A stretch of DNA of 64,000 nucleotides from Eggerthellaceae bacterium (GCA_009782605.1 WRIR01000006.1:58384-122383), one strand, 5' to 3'. Positions 9,186 through 18,159 are shown, counted from the first letter of the stretch. The notes: generated by a model not told the origin, from the sequence alone. Program-made: numbers and translations.

Positions 9186-10054
9186 CCAAGGATCACATGG
9201 CCGGAGACCGGATGCCTGTGGCCTGCGCGCCCCCCCTAAAGCTCGTGTTCGTCGGGGGCGGGAAGATGGGCGAGGCTATAATCGGGGGCTGGCTTCGCTC
9301 CGACGAAGAACCGGCGGCAGGGATTGTTGCAGCGGACATGACCGTGGTCGAGCCGGGCGCCGAGCGCCGCGACTACCTGAGCCGAAGCTATGGGGTCGCC
9401 TGCGTTTCGGATGCCGAGCAGGTTTTGGCGGCAGACCTGGTGGTCCTGGCAGTGAAGCCGCAAGTCATGATGGATGTCTTGGCGGGCATCTCCCCGCTGT
9501 CGGCCTTCTCTCGGGCACTCTTCGTCTCGATTGCCGCAGGGCTTGGCACCGCGCGTCTCGCCCCTGCCCTGCCGCAGGGCTCCCGCTTGGTGCGGGTCAT
9601 GCCGAACACCCCCCTGCTTGTCGGGGAGGGCGCCAGCGCGGTCTGCGCCTCGCCGACCTCGACAAAGGCCGACGTGGAGTTCGTGACCGCGCTCTTCGCC
9701 TGCCTGGGGCAGGCTCAGGCCGTCGGCGAGGACATGATGGATGCGATAGGGGCGCTCTCAGGGTCGGGTCCGGCATACGTCGCCGCCCTGCTTGAGTCGT
9801 TGGTGCGGGCGGCCGTCGAGCAGGGCCTCGATGAGGGGCTTGCACAGAGATTCGCCGTCCAGACGGCCCTGGGGACCATGATACTCATTGACAAAACCGG
9901 GCAAAGCCCCCAAAGTGTACGGGAGGCGGTATCGAGCCCGGGGGGATCGACCCTGGCCGCGCTTGCCGCGATGGACGCGGCCGGTATGGACGCAGTGTAC
10001 AGTGAAGGCATCGCCGCGGCGGTGCGCCGTTCTAAGGAGTTGGGGGCATGTTAG
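9182..10054 (+). CDS. proC: ProC, pyrroline-5-carboxylate reductase
   Basis: ProC reduces pyrroline-5-carboxylate to proline with NAD(P)H. The 290 aa product has the Rossmann loop FVGGGKMGEAIIGGW near residue 23, VRVMPNTPLLVGEGASAV, and the C-terminal signature with LSGSGPAYV and SSPGGSTLAAL. It is translationally coupled to sepF by a 4-base overlap and overlaps yggT by 7 bases. The sepF-proC-yggT-divIVA order is a known Gram-positive arrangement. Confidence 0.93.
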   Translation: MTKDHMAGDRMPVACAPPLKLVFVGGGKMGEAIIGGWLRSDEEPAAGIVAADMTVVEPGAERRDYLSRSYGVACVSDAEQVLAADLVVLAVKPQVMMDVLAGISPLSAFSRALFVSIAAGLGTARLAPALPQGSRLVRVMPNTPLLVGEGASAVCASPTSTKADVEFVTALFACLGQAQAVGEDMMDAIGALSGSGPAYVAALLESLVRAAVEQGLDEGLAQRFAVQTALGTMILIDKTGQSPQSVREAVSSPGGSTLAALAAMDAAGMDAVYSEGIAAAVRRSKELGAC

Positions 10055-10308
10055 GCTTAGTGAACCTCTTGCTAGCGGTGTTGCAGATATACAGTCTCGT
10101 CATCTTCGTCTATGTGCTCTTGTCATGGATCCCCAACAAAGTCGGTATCCTGGTCGAAATAGACAACTTCCTGGGGAAGGTTTGCGACCCTTTTCTCAAT
10201 ATTTTCAAGAAATTCATCCCTCCAATTGGAGGAATGGTGGACATAAGTCCCATAATAGCCTTGATTGTATTACAATTAGCAGGACGTTTAATCGTAAGCA
10301 TCTTTTAA
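10048..10308 (+). CDS. YggT-family small membrane protein
   Basis: The product is 86 aa with two hydrophobic helices (about 2-25 and 62-84) flanking a short loop containing VLLSWIPN and the phrase FLGKVCDPFLNIFKKFIPP, the family hallmark. YggT proteins are of uncertain function, linked to osmotic tolerance and to division clusters. It overlaps proC by 7 bases and sits directly before divIVA. Confidence 0.88.
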   Translation: MLGLVNLLLAVLQIYSLVIFVYVLLSWIPNKVGILVEIDNFLGKVCDPFLNIFKKFIPPIGGMVDISPIIALIVLQLAGRLIVSIF

Positions 10309-10356
10309 GATATTGGAAATGTGCCCGAGCAGGGGCATGGCGCGAAGGGAAGATTT

Positions 10357-11178
10357 ATGGCAATCACTTCATCCGATATACATAACCAGAGCTTTTCCAT
10401 TGACCGAAAGGGCTATGATGTCGATGAGGTCGATGTCTTTCTAGAGCGTGTCGCCGACGAGATCGACGAGATGAATGCCTTTATCGAGCAACTGGAAAAC
10501 GAGCTCGACAACGCAAGTGTGGCTGACTATGAGCCGAAGGCCATCATCAGTGCCGAGGCGGCCCTCTCTGCCGAAGAGATGGTGAAGAAGGAGACCTATA
10601 TCTCCGACCTTGAGAACCAGCTTGAGGAAAAGAAGGCCAACGATTACGCAATCGCCCAGGCGCTCATCATCGCACAGCGCTCTGCCGACGAGATGGTCAA
10701 CGACGCCCACGGGCAAGCAGCCCAGATAATCAGCAATGCTGAGGAAGAGGCGCAGCGCATCATAGACAAGGCGAACCGAGAGAAGCAGGGCGTCTCCGAC
10801 GAGATCGAGAAGCTTGAGCGAGGTCGCGAGGATGCGCGCAGCGAGTACCAGACGATCCTCAAGGACTTTATCAGCGATGCGTCCAAGAAGCTCTCAGACC
10901 TCGGCACCACAAACCCCGCCCAGGCGAGCGCCCATGCCAAGGCCATCGCCAAGGCGGAGCGCCCGGCGCGGCCCAAGGTCCAGGGCCAGGCCTCAACAGC
11001 CCGCTCGGCGGCAGGCGCCGCCGCGACGGCTGCCGCCGCGACTGCTGCTGCCTCCGGGTCTCGGGCTACGACCTCTGCCGCCATCATCCCCACGACCCCG
11101 AAGCCCTCGAAGATCGAGAAGGACCTGTCGGGTTTCGGTGATGCGGCGGATGCCTTCGAGATCGGCGAGATAGACTAG
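10357..11178 (+). CDS. divIVA: DivIVA/Wag31-type polar coiled-coil protein
   Basis: DivIVA binds curved membrane and organises polar or septal growth. The 273 aa product begins with the lipid-binding head (SSDIHNQSFSIDRKGYDVDEVDVFLERV), followed by coiled coils (about 35-70 and 85-190) and an Ala/Ser/Thr-rich tail ending GFGDAADAFEIGEID. The ATG at 10357 is chosen because the head domain starts three residues later; a GTG at 10321 adds 12 residues without family match. A triple 10-bp repeat begins across its stop codon. Confidence 0.92.
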   Translation: MAITSSDIHNQSFSIDRKGYDVDEVDVFLERVADEIDEMNAFIEQLENELDNASVADYEPKAIISAEAALSAEEMVKKETYISDLENQLEEKKANDYAIAQALIIAQRSADEMVNDAHGQAAQIISNAEEEAQRIIDKANREKQGVSDEIEKLERGREDARSEYQTILKDFISDASKKLSDLGTTNPAQASAHAKAIAKAERPARPKVQGQASTARSAAGAAATAAAATAAASGSRATTSAAIIPTTPKPSKIEKDLSGFGDAADAFEIGEID

Positions 11179-11202
11179 GGCTGACTAGGGCTGACTAGGG
11201 CT
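11173..11202 (+). repeat. Three tandem copies of GACTAGGGCT
   Basis: A perfect 10-bp unit is repeated three times (11173, 11183, 11193). The first copy includes the divIVA stop codon, and each further copy carries another TAG. Confidence 0.9.
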
Positions 11203-11271
11203 GCCGCAAGGTCGCGGGCTACCGCGGGATTATTGCGGGGGGTCGTTGCGGGATTATTACAGGACTGCTGA

Positions 11272-11304
11272 GGGTTTATCACGGGTTTATCACGGGTTTG
11301 TTGC
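11272..11304 (+). repeat. 11-bp tandem repeat GGGTTTATCAC in the divIVA downstream gap
   Basis: There are two perfect copies (11272, 11283) and a third diverged copy (11294). A related pair of TTGCGGGATTATT-like segments lies at about 11223-11260. The 216-base gap 11179-11394 otherwise holds no gene; the ribosome site of the next gene (GAGGAGGGGAG) lies at its end. Confidence 0.75.
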
Positions 11305-11394
11305 GCCAGCTTGGCGGTTTGGCGCGGTGCCTTGGCGTGTCCGGGTGAGAATAGAGCGTGTTCAGAGAAAACCAAGAAATGAGGAGGGGAGTCC

Positions 11395-12423
11395 ATGATC
11401 GTATCGTGGATGACGACAAACGAGTGCAATTTGAAGTGTAAGCATTGTTACCAGGATGCGGACGAGTCGCAGGAAAAGGAGCTGACAACCGAAGAGGGCT
11501 TCGCCATGATCGACCAGATTGCCAAGGCAGGCTTCAAGATAATGATCTTCTCCGGCGGCGAGCCCCTGCTCCGTCCCGACATCTTCGACCTGGTCGCCTA
11601 CGCGGCGTCAAAGGGGCTCCGCCCCGTGTTCGGCACGAACGGCATCCTCATCACCGAGGAAGTGGCACAGCGCCTCAAGGACTGCGGTGCCGTGGCCATG
11701 GGCATCAGCGTCGACAGCCTCGACGAGGAAAAGCACAACGAGTTCCGGGGCCTGGAAGACGCCCACGCACTCACCTTGGCGGGCATCGAGAACTGCAAGA
11801 AGGCCGGGCTGCCCTTCCAGCTGCACACGACGGTCGTTGACTGGAACAAGGGCGAGGTCTGCGCCATCACCGACTTTGCTGAGGAGATAGGCGCCATCGC
11901 CCACTACATCTTCTTCCTCATCCCCGTGGGACGCGGCGTCTACATCCAAGAGACATCGCTTGCCGTCCGCGAGAACGAGGAGCTGCTGCGCGCAATCATG
12001 GCCAAGCAGGCAGAGGTCTCCATCGACGTGAAGCCCACCTGTGCCCCCCAGTTCACCCGCGTCGCCAAGCAGATGGACATCGAGACCCGCTTCTCGCGGG
12101 GCTGTCTCGCGGGGCTCACCTACTGCGTCATCGGCTCGGAAGGCATTGTGCGGCCCTGTGCCTACATGACTGAAGAGGCTGGCGATGTGCGGGTCACCCC
12201 CTTTGACGAGATATGGCGCGACAGCGAGGTCTTCAACACCCTGCGCACGCAAAGCTACAGCGGCGCGTGTGGCACCTGCGACTACAAGGACGGGTGCGGG
12301 GGGTGCCGTGCGCGTGCGGCCTACTACCACGAAGGCGACATCATGGCGCAGGACGACTACTGTGCCCATGGGCAACAACTCGAACTCGACGGTGCAGTCG
12401 CTGACAGCGCCGTCGCGGTTTAG
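11395..12423 (+). CDS. Radical SAM/SPASM protein related to AhbC/NirJ-type enzymes
   Basis: The 342 aa product has the radical SAM CxxxCxxC triad (C11, C15, C18), the SGGEP glycine motif near residue 54 and GTNGILI. The phrase FFLIPVGRG and the overall layout resemble the siroheme/heme d1 side-chain enzymes AhbC and NirJ. A Cys-rich C-terminal SPASM-like region (from CLAGLTYC to DDYC) should bind one or more extra Fe-S clusters. It is followed after about 75 bases by an ABC importer of the Fe/heme/cobalamin class. The match to AhbC/NirJ is by eye, so substrate and pathway are uncertain; other SPASM maturases remain possible. Confidence 0.7.
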   Translation: MIVSWMTTNECNLKCKHCYQDADESQEKELTTEEGFAMIDQIAKAGFKIMIFSGGEPLLRPDIFDLVAYAASKGLRPVFGTNGILITEEVAQRLKDCGAVAMGISVDSLDEEKHNEFRGLEDAHALTLAGIENCKKAGLPFQLHTTVVDWNKGEVCAITDFAEEIGAIAHYIFFLIPVGRGVYIQETSLAVRENEELLRAIMAKQAEVSIDVKPTCAPQFTRVAKQMDIETRFSRGCLAGLTYCVIGSEGIVRPCAYMTEEAGDVRVTPFDEIWRDSEVFNTLRTQSYSGACGTCDYKDGCGGCRARAAYYHEGDIMAQDDYCAHGQQLELDGAVADSAVAV

Positions 12424-12500
12424 GAATACAAGAGGATTTGAGGAAAGGAATCGAAAGTATGGGAAAAGGAACGAGCCAAGGAACGAACGAAGGAGTAGGA

Positions 12501-13508
12501 ATGAAATTATCTCTCGGATGGAAAAAGAACACCATGCTCGCGGCGCTGCTGGCGCTCACCGCCTGCCTCATGGGCGGGCTGCTTGTCGGCTGCACCACGC
12601 AGGAGGAGGAAGGGCCGGACGGCGGGACGGCGGTCACCGAGGCACCGGAACAGACAAGTGTGACCTTTACCGACGACCTGGGCAACAGCGTCACCCTCGA
12701 CCGTCCCGAGCGCGTGGTTGCGTGCATGGGCAGCTTTGCCAACATCTGGGAGCTTGCGGGCGGCACCCTCATCGGTGCGACCGACGACGCCTTCGAGGAC
12801 TTTACCTTGAGCTCTCCGGGAGTAGAGAAGGTCGGGTACTTCACCGAGCCGAGCCTTGAGGCGATCATAGCCCTTGAGGCCGACTTCGTTATCATGACCG
12901 GTGCCTCAACCGGCCGGGACGGGTCGGCGAGCCAGGTGGACCTACAGGATGCCCTGAGGGCTTCCGGTATCGAAGTCGCCTACTTCAACGTGACGGTCTT
13001 TGAGGACTACCTGAGGATGCTGCGCACCTGCTGCGACATCACCGGGCGCGACGACCTCTATGCGGCAAACGGCGAGGCGGTCGAACAACAGATAGCAGAC
13101 ATCAGGAGCCAGGCTGTCGCCTCGGCCGACGAGCCCACCGTGATGCTGATGACCACCTATTCGGGTGGCACGCGGGTGCAGGACTCCTCCACCATGACCG
13201 GCACGATGCTCGCCGAGCTGGGCGCACGCAACCTTGCCGACGAGAACCAGAGCCTGCTGCGCGACTTCAGCCTTGAGTCGGTTATCGACCTCAACCCCGA
13301 CTTCATCTTGGTGGTGCCCATGGGCAACGATGACGCGGCGGCCATGAGGAACCTTGAGGAGGCCACGGCGGCCAACCCCGCCTGGGCCACGCTCGACGCG
13401 GTGAAGAACGGCCGTTATGTGACGCTTGACAAGGTGTTGTTCCTGTATAAGCCGAACGCGAACTGGGGCGAGAGCTACCAGGCGCTCTACGACATCCTCT
13501 ACGCCTAG
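12501..13508 (+). CDS. Substrate-binding lipoprotein of a FecB/BtuF-type ABC importer
   Basis: The 335 aa product has a lipoprotein signal: basic start, hydrophobic core, lipobox LLVGC around residue 33. A periplasmic-binding-protein class III fold follows, with the usual opening VTFTDDLGNSVTLDRPERVV. ATG 12501 is chosen because AGGAG sits just upstream; the GTG- or ATG-initiated longer forms from 12438 lack such a site. Class III binding proteins carry ferric siderophores, heme, cobalamin or metals; the sequence does not decide which. The permease and ATPase follow. Confidence 0.87.
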   Translation: MKLSLGWKKNTMLAALLALTACLMGGLLVGCTTQEEEGPDGGTAVTEAPEQTSVTFTDDLGNSVTLDRPERVVACMGSFANIWELAGGTLIGATDDAFEDFTLSSPGVEKVGYFTEPSLEAIIALEADFVIMTGASTGRDGSASQVDLQDALRASGIEVAYFNVTVFEDYLRMLRTCCDITGRDDLYAANGEAVEQQIADIRSQAVASADEPTVMLMTTYSGGTRVQDSSTMTGTMLAELGARNLADENQSLLRDFSLESVIDLNPDFILVVPMGNDDAAAMRNLEEATAANPAWATLDAVKNGRYVTLDKVLFLYKPNANWGESYQALYDILYA

Positions 13509-13581
13509 GGCGAAGAGCACAAGAACGAGGAAGGGCAGGGCTCAAGGTCCTGCCGACGGATGGCACAGCGGGCAGGGGTAT

Positions 13582-14592
13582 ATGGAGCCGAGAAGGCCGA
13601 AACATACGAAGGCGATAGCGGTAGCGGCGACGACCACGTTTCTGGTGGTCGTCACCGTCGCCGCCTTTTTCGTGGGCTCGTCCACCGTCGGCTTCCCGGA
13701 GTTCTGGGCGCTCGTCACGGGCGGGCTCCTCAGTGACAGTGCCAAGAGCATCCTGTTGAACGTGCGCCTGCCGCGCGTGCTCGCCGCCCTGCTGGCGGGT
13801 GCTGCGCTTGCCATGGCCGGAGCCCTCATCCAAGCGGTGCTCGACAACCCGCTGGCATGCCCGAACATCATCGGCATCAACGCCGGCGCGGGCTTTGCGG
13901 TGCTGCTGGTCAGCTCGTTCTTCCCGGGCTTGTTTGCTATCCAGCCGATCGCCGCCTTCATCGGCGCCCTGGTCACTGCGGTCGTCATCTTCTTTATCTC
14001 GTTGGGGATGGGGGTCTCTCGGCTGACGGTCGTGTTGGCGGGCATCGCGCTTTCGAGCATCTTCGGAGCAGGGATGAACACCATCCTTATCGTGAACCCT
14101 GACGCCTACATCGGGGCCAGCCGGTTTTTGGTCGGCGGGCTTTCCGGGGTGCTGATGACGAACCTTGTATGGCCCTCCCCCTATATCGTCGGCGGCCTGG
14201 TTGTGGCGGTGTTCGTGGCGAACAAGCTCAACATCATGTCGCTGGGTGATGCGACGGCGCACTCCCTGGGCATGAACGTCGGGCGCTGGCGTATGTCACT
14301 TTTGGGTCTTGCAGCGCTTCTGGCCGGCGCGGCGGTGAGCTTTGCCGGGCTGCTTGGTTTCGTCGGGCTGATAGTGCCGCACCTCATTCGTTTCCTCGTC
14401 GGGCACGACAACCGCATCGTCTTGCCCTTGAGCGCCGCCTTCGGTGCCGCCTTCGTGGTGTTTTGCGACCTTCTGGCGCGCGTGATGTTCGCACCCTACG
14501 AGATACCCGTCGGCATCCTGATGGCCTTCATCGGGGGACCCTTCTTCATCTACCTGATAATCAGGAACAGAAGGTATGGCGGCGATGGCTAG
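13582..14592 (+). CDS. FecCD/BtuC-type ABC transporter permease
   Basis: The 336 aa polytopic membrane protein has about nine to ten helices and the FecCD family phrases VRLPRVLAALLAGAALAMAGALIQ near residue 60 and GLLGFVGLIVPHLIRFLVGHDNR near residue 260, the latter being the coupling loop that contacts the ATPase. The ATG at 13582 is the first start giving a normal N-terminus; the open frame upstream overlaps the lipoprotein gene. It overlaps the ATPase gene by 17 bases. Confidence 0.9.
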   Translation: MEPRRPKHTKAIAVAATTTFLVVVTVAAFFVGSSTVGFPEFWALVTGGLLSDSAKSILLNVRLPRVLAALLAGAALAMAGALIQAVLDNPLACPNIIGINAGAGFAVLLVSSFFPGLFAIQPIAAFIGALVTAVVIFFISLGMGVSRLTVVLAGIALSSIFGAGMNTILIVNPDAYIGASRFLVGGLSGVLMTNLVWPSPYIVGGLVVAVFVANKLNIMSLGDATAHSLGMNVGRWRMSLLGLAALLAGAAVSFAGLLGFVGLIVPHLIRFLVGHDNRIVLPLSAAFGAAFVVFCDLLARVMFAPYEIPVGILMAFIGGPFFIYLIIRNRRYGGDG

Positions 14593-15451
14593 GCAGACGG
14601 TCAGGCATACACCCCAGCCTGTTGGGCCCAAAGAGGCCGACCGCACGCATGTCCCGGGTATTGACGGGACTGTGTTGCCTGTGGCGGTCACGGTCCGTGA
14701 CGTCAGCTACACCTACACGAAGAAGCCCTTCATCGAAGGCCTCGACCTCGATTTTGCCCGCAGCAAGATAACAAGCATCGTGGGACCGAACGGCTGCGGG
14801 AAGTCCACGCTGCTCAAGATTGTCGACGGACTCATCGAGCCGCACACGGGGGAGGTTGCCATCAACGGGCGGCCGAGCCTTGGGATGAGCGGCAAGGAAC
14901 GTGCCCGCCACCTGGCCCTGCTCGCGCAGGGGGCCCGCCCGCCCGCCATGACCGTCGAGGCCCTTGTCGCCTGTGGGCGCTACCCCTACCAAGGCCGTAT
15001 GCGCTCCCACCTCGATGCCGAGGACAGGCTACACGTCGAAGAGGCGATGGCCCGTGCCGGCATCGAGCACTTCCGCAACCACGATGTGCGCCGCCTTTCC
15101 GGCGGCGAGAGGCAGCGTGCCTTTATTGCCATGACGCTGGCGCAAGACACCGGCATCATCGCGCTCGACGAGCCGACCACCTACCTCGATGTGCGTGCCT
15201 GCCACGACATCATGCAGCTGGTGTGCGAGCTCAACCGCGATGCCGGGAAGACCATCGTGATGGTCATCCACGACCTCGACCTGGCGCTGCGCTATTCGGA
15301 CCACATGATGGTGATGGAGAAGGGGCGGTGCATTTGCGCCGACAGCGTCGACGCGGTCCTTGCTACAGGCGCGATCGAGCAGGCCTTCCAAGTCGAGGTC
15401 TGCCGCTTCCCCTCCGACGACCGCACCGCATACACCCTGTTTCCCTTCTGA
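14576..15451 (+). CDS. FecE/BtuD-type ABC transporter ATPase
   Basis: The 291 aa cytoplasmic ATPase has Walker A GPNGCGKST near residue 74, the signature RRLSGGERQRAFIAMTLAQ near residue 172, Walker B IIALDEPTTYLD and the switch His in MVIHDLDLALRYSDH. An N-terminal extension of about 35 residues precedes the ABC core. It completes the importer begun by the lipoprotein and permease. The gene ends about 100 bases before the RNase P RNA, which is transcribed toward it. Confidence 0.9.
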   Translation: MAAMARQTVRHTPQPVGPKEADRTHVPGIDGTVLPVAVTVRDVSYTYTKKPFIEGLDLDFARSKITSIVGPNGCGKSTLLKIVDGLIEPHTGEVAINGRPSLGMSGKERARHLALLAQGARPPAMTVEALVACGRYPYQGRMRSHLDAEDRLHVEEAMARAGIEHFRNHDVRRLSGGERQRAFIAMTLAQDTGIIALDEPTTYLDVRACHDIMQLVCELNRDAGKTIVMVIHDLDLALRYSDHMMVMEKGRCICADSVDAVLATGAIEQAFQVEVCRFPSDDRTAYTLFPF

Positions 15452-15554
15452 TCGGGCGCATCGGTGTGCCGGGCGGGCCGAGCGGCCGTGTCGGCCGATG
15501 TGCCGCCGGGGCGGGCTTGGGCGAGGGAAGGCGTTGGCAAGGCCCAAAAGAGCC

Positions 15555-15889
15555 TGAGTGGGCCGATAAGCCGGGTTCTGTCGCGGACGATCATTTATCT
15601 GGGACGCACGTCGCCGCACGCCTCAAGCACGCAACCCGAACGCACGGAAGGGCAGCCGTGTCGCGTTCCTATTTGCGCTTGCTCCAGATGGGGTTTGCCA
15701 AGCCGCTGCGTTGCCGCAACGCTGGTGCGCTCTTACCGCACCGTTTCAGCTTTTCTCCTGATGAACAGGGGAGTTTTCTTTTCTGTGGCACTTTCCGTCG
15801 AGTCGCCTCGCCCAGCCGTTAGCTGGCATCCTGCCCTTGGGAGCCCGGACTTTCCTCACATGTGCATGCGCGATCGTCTGGCCCACTCA
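15555..15889 (-). ncRNA. rnpB: RNase P RNA
   Basis: On the minus strand the sequence GAGGAAAGTCCGGGCTCC (from about 15858 downward), the 5' P4/J element, and the matching 3' element ACAGAACCCGGCTTATCGG (about 15565-15583) are both present and in the right order. The outer P1 helix is formed by TGAGTGGGCC and GGCCCACTCA at the two ends, which set the boundaries. Length is about 335 nt. RNase P RNA is the catalytic part of the enzyme that matures tRNA 5' ends. Several spurious reading frames cross this region. Confidence 0.92.
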
Positions 15890-15897
15890 GATATGGT

Positions 15898-15903
15898 ATT
15901 CTA
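15898..15903 (-). promoter_or_regulatory. Putative -10 box of the rnpB promoter
   Basis: On the minus strand TAGAAT lies 8 bases before the P1 helix start at 15889. A weak TGAAAC lies 16 bases further upstream as a possible -35. Confidence 0.4.
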
Positions 15904-15967
15904 CCAAAACATGTGAAGGGTTTCATCGGTGGAAGCGCTTTTATTGACGAAGGGAAGGGAGGATGCG

Positions 15968-16612
15968 ATGAGCAGCTGTGCCTTGGTGGGGAGCGTCGAC
16001 TTCAACGCAGGGCATTTCCTTGCGCAGTCCTTCGACAGCGTCGTCGCGGCCGACGCGGGTTATGAGCGCCTGAGGGAGGTCGGTGCCGTGTGCGACCGGG
16101 TGGTCGGCGACTTCGACTCGCTGGGTTTCGTGCCCGACCATCCCGCCATCGAGCGCCATCCCGTGCGCAAGGACGAGAGCGACATCGAGCTTGCCTTGCG
16201 CTGGGCCGCAGCCGAGGGCTTCGACACCCTGGTGGTCTATGGGTGCCTCGCCGGCAGGCTCGACTTCACCTATGCCGTCTTGCAGTTGCTCGCCCAGTAT
16301 GCCCAGGCGGGGTTTCAGGTGTTCGGTATCGGGACGGACTGCGCGGTTGCCGCGCTTTGCGGGGGGCGCCGCGACTCCCTCTCCTTCTCAGGTAGGGCCT
16401 GCGGAACGGCCTCGGTCTTTGCCGCGAGCGGGAAGGCCCGCGGCGTGTGCGAGGAAGGCCTCCTGTATCCGCTTGCGGATGCGACCCTGGCCGACACCGA
16501 GCCCCTTGGCGTGTCCAACGAGTTTACCGGCAGGCCTGCCCGCATAAGCGTCGGCGAGGGCATCCTGCTTGTGTTCTTCCCCCTCGATGCCTGGGATGCG
16601 ATGCTTCCCTGA
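15968..16612 (+). CDS. thiN: Thiamine pyrophosphokinase (ThiN family)
   Basis: This enzyme transfers pyrophosphate from ATP to thiamine, giving thiamine diphosphate, the cofactor of the transketolase and acetolactate synthase encoded in this window. The 214 aa product shows AADAGYERLREVG, the VVGDFDSLG motif near residue 45, RKDESDIELALRWA and GCLAGRLDFTYAVLQLL, all typical of ThiN. The ATG at 15968 follows a purine-rich AAGGGAAGGAGG tract; a GTG at 15929 is possible but overlaps nothing informative. No TPP riboswitch was seen upstream. Confidence 0.87.
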   Translation: MSSCALVGSVDFNAGHFLAQSFDSVVAADAGYERLREVGAVCDRVVGDFDSLGFVPDHPAIERHPVRKDESDIELALRWAAAEGFDTLVVYGCLAGRLDFTYAVLQLLAQYAQAGFQVFGIGTDCAVAALCGGRRDSLSFSGRACGTASVFAASGKARGVCEEGLLYPLADATLADTEPLGVSNEFTGRPARISVGEGILLVFFPLDAWDAMLP

Positions 16613-16630
16613 CCGTCCCTGACCGTCCTC

Positions 16631-17989
16631 CTAGGGTTCCAGCCGACCCTGTATGGAGGCTATGAGGGAGGGTTTTTCGTTGGGGACCTGCCCGCTGAGA
16701 ACCGATTCGAGGGCGCCTTCAAGGAGCTCCTTGTAAAGGGGCCCGGGTGGGATGCCGAGCGCTTTCAGATCCTTGCCGTCAATGGCGAGATCGTGCAGCG
16801 AAAAGACCTCACCGGCCTCAAGGACGGCCTCAAGGACAGCATCGAGCTCATGTGCGAGACCGACGCGGTGGCGGCAATGGGGTGCCTGCGCTGCGGCGTC
16901 GCCCCGCTTCAGCTCGGTCAGCGCAAAGAACATCTCGGGCCGCCCTCCGAGCTTCCGGAGCATCCGCTTCACCGATTTAGGCGTGGCGGCGAGGATGTCG
17001 TCGTGGTGTTCGACCAAGAGCAGCACATCGCTGACGAGCGCACGGGGAAGCCGCAGGCGGCGCATGGCTGTCTGGGCGATCGTGACGCTGATCTTCGCGT
17101 GCCCGTAGAAGTGCCCGACCCCTGCATCGTCGGTGAAGAAGGCGGCCGGCTTGCCGCTGTCGTGGAAGAGCGCCGCCCAGCGGACAAGGGCACACGGCCG
17201 GGTGTTCTCCATGCAGCAGGCGGTGTGCTCAAGCACGTCGAAAACGTGGTAGGGCGTCTTTTGGTCGAAGCCCTTCATGGGCAAGAGTTCGGGGAGGACC
17301 TGTCCGATGATGTCGGTGTGTGCAAGGAGCGTGTCGCGCACGAAGGCACCGCAGATCAGGGCGCCAAGCTCGTGTGAGACCCTTTCTGCGGCGACTATCT
17401 CAAGCAGCCCCCTCTGTTCGACCATGGCCTTTCTTGTTGCCTCTTCGAGGGAGAAGCCCAGCTGGGAGGCAAAGCGCACGCCGCGCAGTATCCTCAAGGC
17501 ATCCTCGGCAAAACGCGTCCGGGCCTCGCCTACTGCCCGGATTACCCGGGCCTCGATATCCCTTTGCCCCCCCTGGGGGTCAAAAAGGCCCCGCTCGGGG
17601 TGGTAGGCGATGGCGTTCATGGTGAAGTCGCGCCGCGCGAGGTCTTCCTCGATGGATTCCACGAAGGTCACGGAGTCGGGGCGGCGTCCGTCGGTGTAAG
17701 TGCCGTCCGTGCGAAAGGTCGTGACCTCCAGTGCGTCGGAACCGACCAATACGGTAAGCGTCCCGTGCTTGACGCCCGTCTCGAAGGTTTTGAGCCCCTG
17801 CGCCTCGAACAACGCCTGTGCCTTGTCCCAGGGCGCCGAGCTTGCGATGTCGATATCGCCCGCCTTCCTTCCGATAAGCGCATCGCGCACGAAGCCGCCC
17901 ACGCACCAGGCCTCGAACCCCGCTCCCTCAAGGAGGGAGAGCAGGGTCAAGGCAGGTGAGGGGAGCGGTATGTGGGCCTTATCTTCCAT
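16631..17989 (-). CDS. cca: CCA tRNA nucleotidyltransferase / poly(A)-polymerase family with HD domain
   Basis: This enzyme adds or repairs the 3' CCA of tRNAs. The 452 aa product has the class II nucleotidyltransferase head (WCVGGFVRDAL, then the catalytic DIDIASSA), the RRDFTMNAIAY motif and the RFAEDALRILRGVRFASQLGF helix. A C-terminal HD hydrolase domain (FHDSGKP, later VEHHDDI) follows. It is convergent with the thiamine kinase, with 18 bases between. Poly(A) polymerase activity cannot be excluded by sequence. Confidence 0.9.
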   Translation of the reverse strand: MEDKAHIPLPSPALTLLSLLEGAGFEAWCVGGFVRDALIGRKAGDIDIASSAPWDKAQALFEAQGLKTFETGVKHGTLTVLVGSDALEVTTFRTDGTYTDGRRPDSVTFVESIEEDLARRDFTMNAIAYHPERGLFDPQGGQRDIEARVIRAVGEARTRFAEDALRILRGVRFASQLGFSLEEATRKAMVEQRGLLEIVAAERVSHELGALICGAFVRDTLLAHTDIIGQVLPELLPMKGFDQKTPYHVFDVLEHTACCMENTRPCALVRWAALFHDSGKPAAFFTDDAGVGHFYGHAKISVTIAQTAMRRLRLPRALVSDVLLLVEHHDDILAATPKSVKRMLRKLGGRPEMFFALTELKRGDAAAQAPHCRHRVGLAHELDAVLEAVLEAGEVFSLHDLAIDGKDLKALGIPPGPLYKELLEGALESVLSGQVPNEKPSLIASIQGRLEP

Positions 17990-18039
17990 AGGAGCAAGAC
18001 TATACCATGGAGGGTTTCATCCGAGCCCATTAAATTTTT

Positions 18040-18059
18040 AACAGGATTTAACAGGATTT
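18040..18059 (+). repeat. Tandem AACAGGATTT pair upstream of the BTAD regulator
   Basis: Two perfect adjacent 10-bp copies sit in the divergent gap between cca and the large regulator, about 35 bases before its -35 box. One helical turn per unit suggests a regulator-binding site. Confidence 0.6.
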
Positions 18060-18091
18060 CACAGAAAAATATAATTATGTAGCCAAAAGTG

Positions 18092-18120
18092 TTGCACAGG
18101 GGGGAAATTCCCAGTAATAT
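18092..18120 (+). promoter_or_regulatory. Putative promoter of the BTAD regulator
   Basis: The -35 box TTGCAC (18092-18097) and the -10 box TAATAT (18115-18120) have a 17-base spacer; the start codon is at 18160, with GGGAGAGGAAG just ahead. Confidence 0.55.
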
Positions 18121-18159
18121 GGACAATCCGAAAATCGCTTCCTTGGGAGAGGAAGAAGC

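Noticed and set aside
15464..15916. Protein-coding frames across 15.46-15.92 kb
   Set aside because: They overlap the RNase P RNA gene and have no family match or ribosome site.
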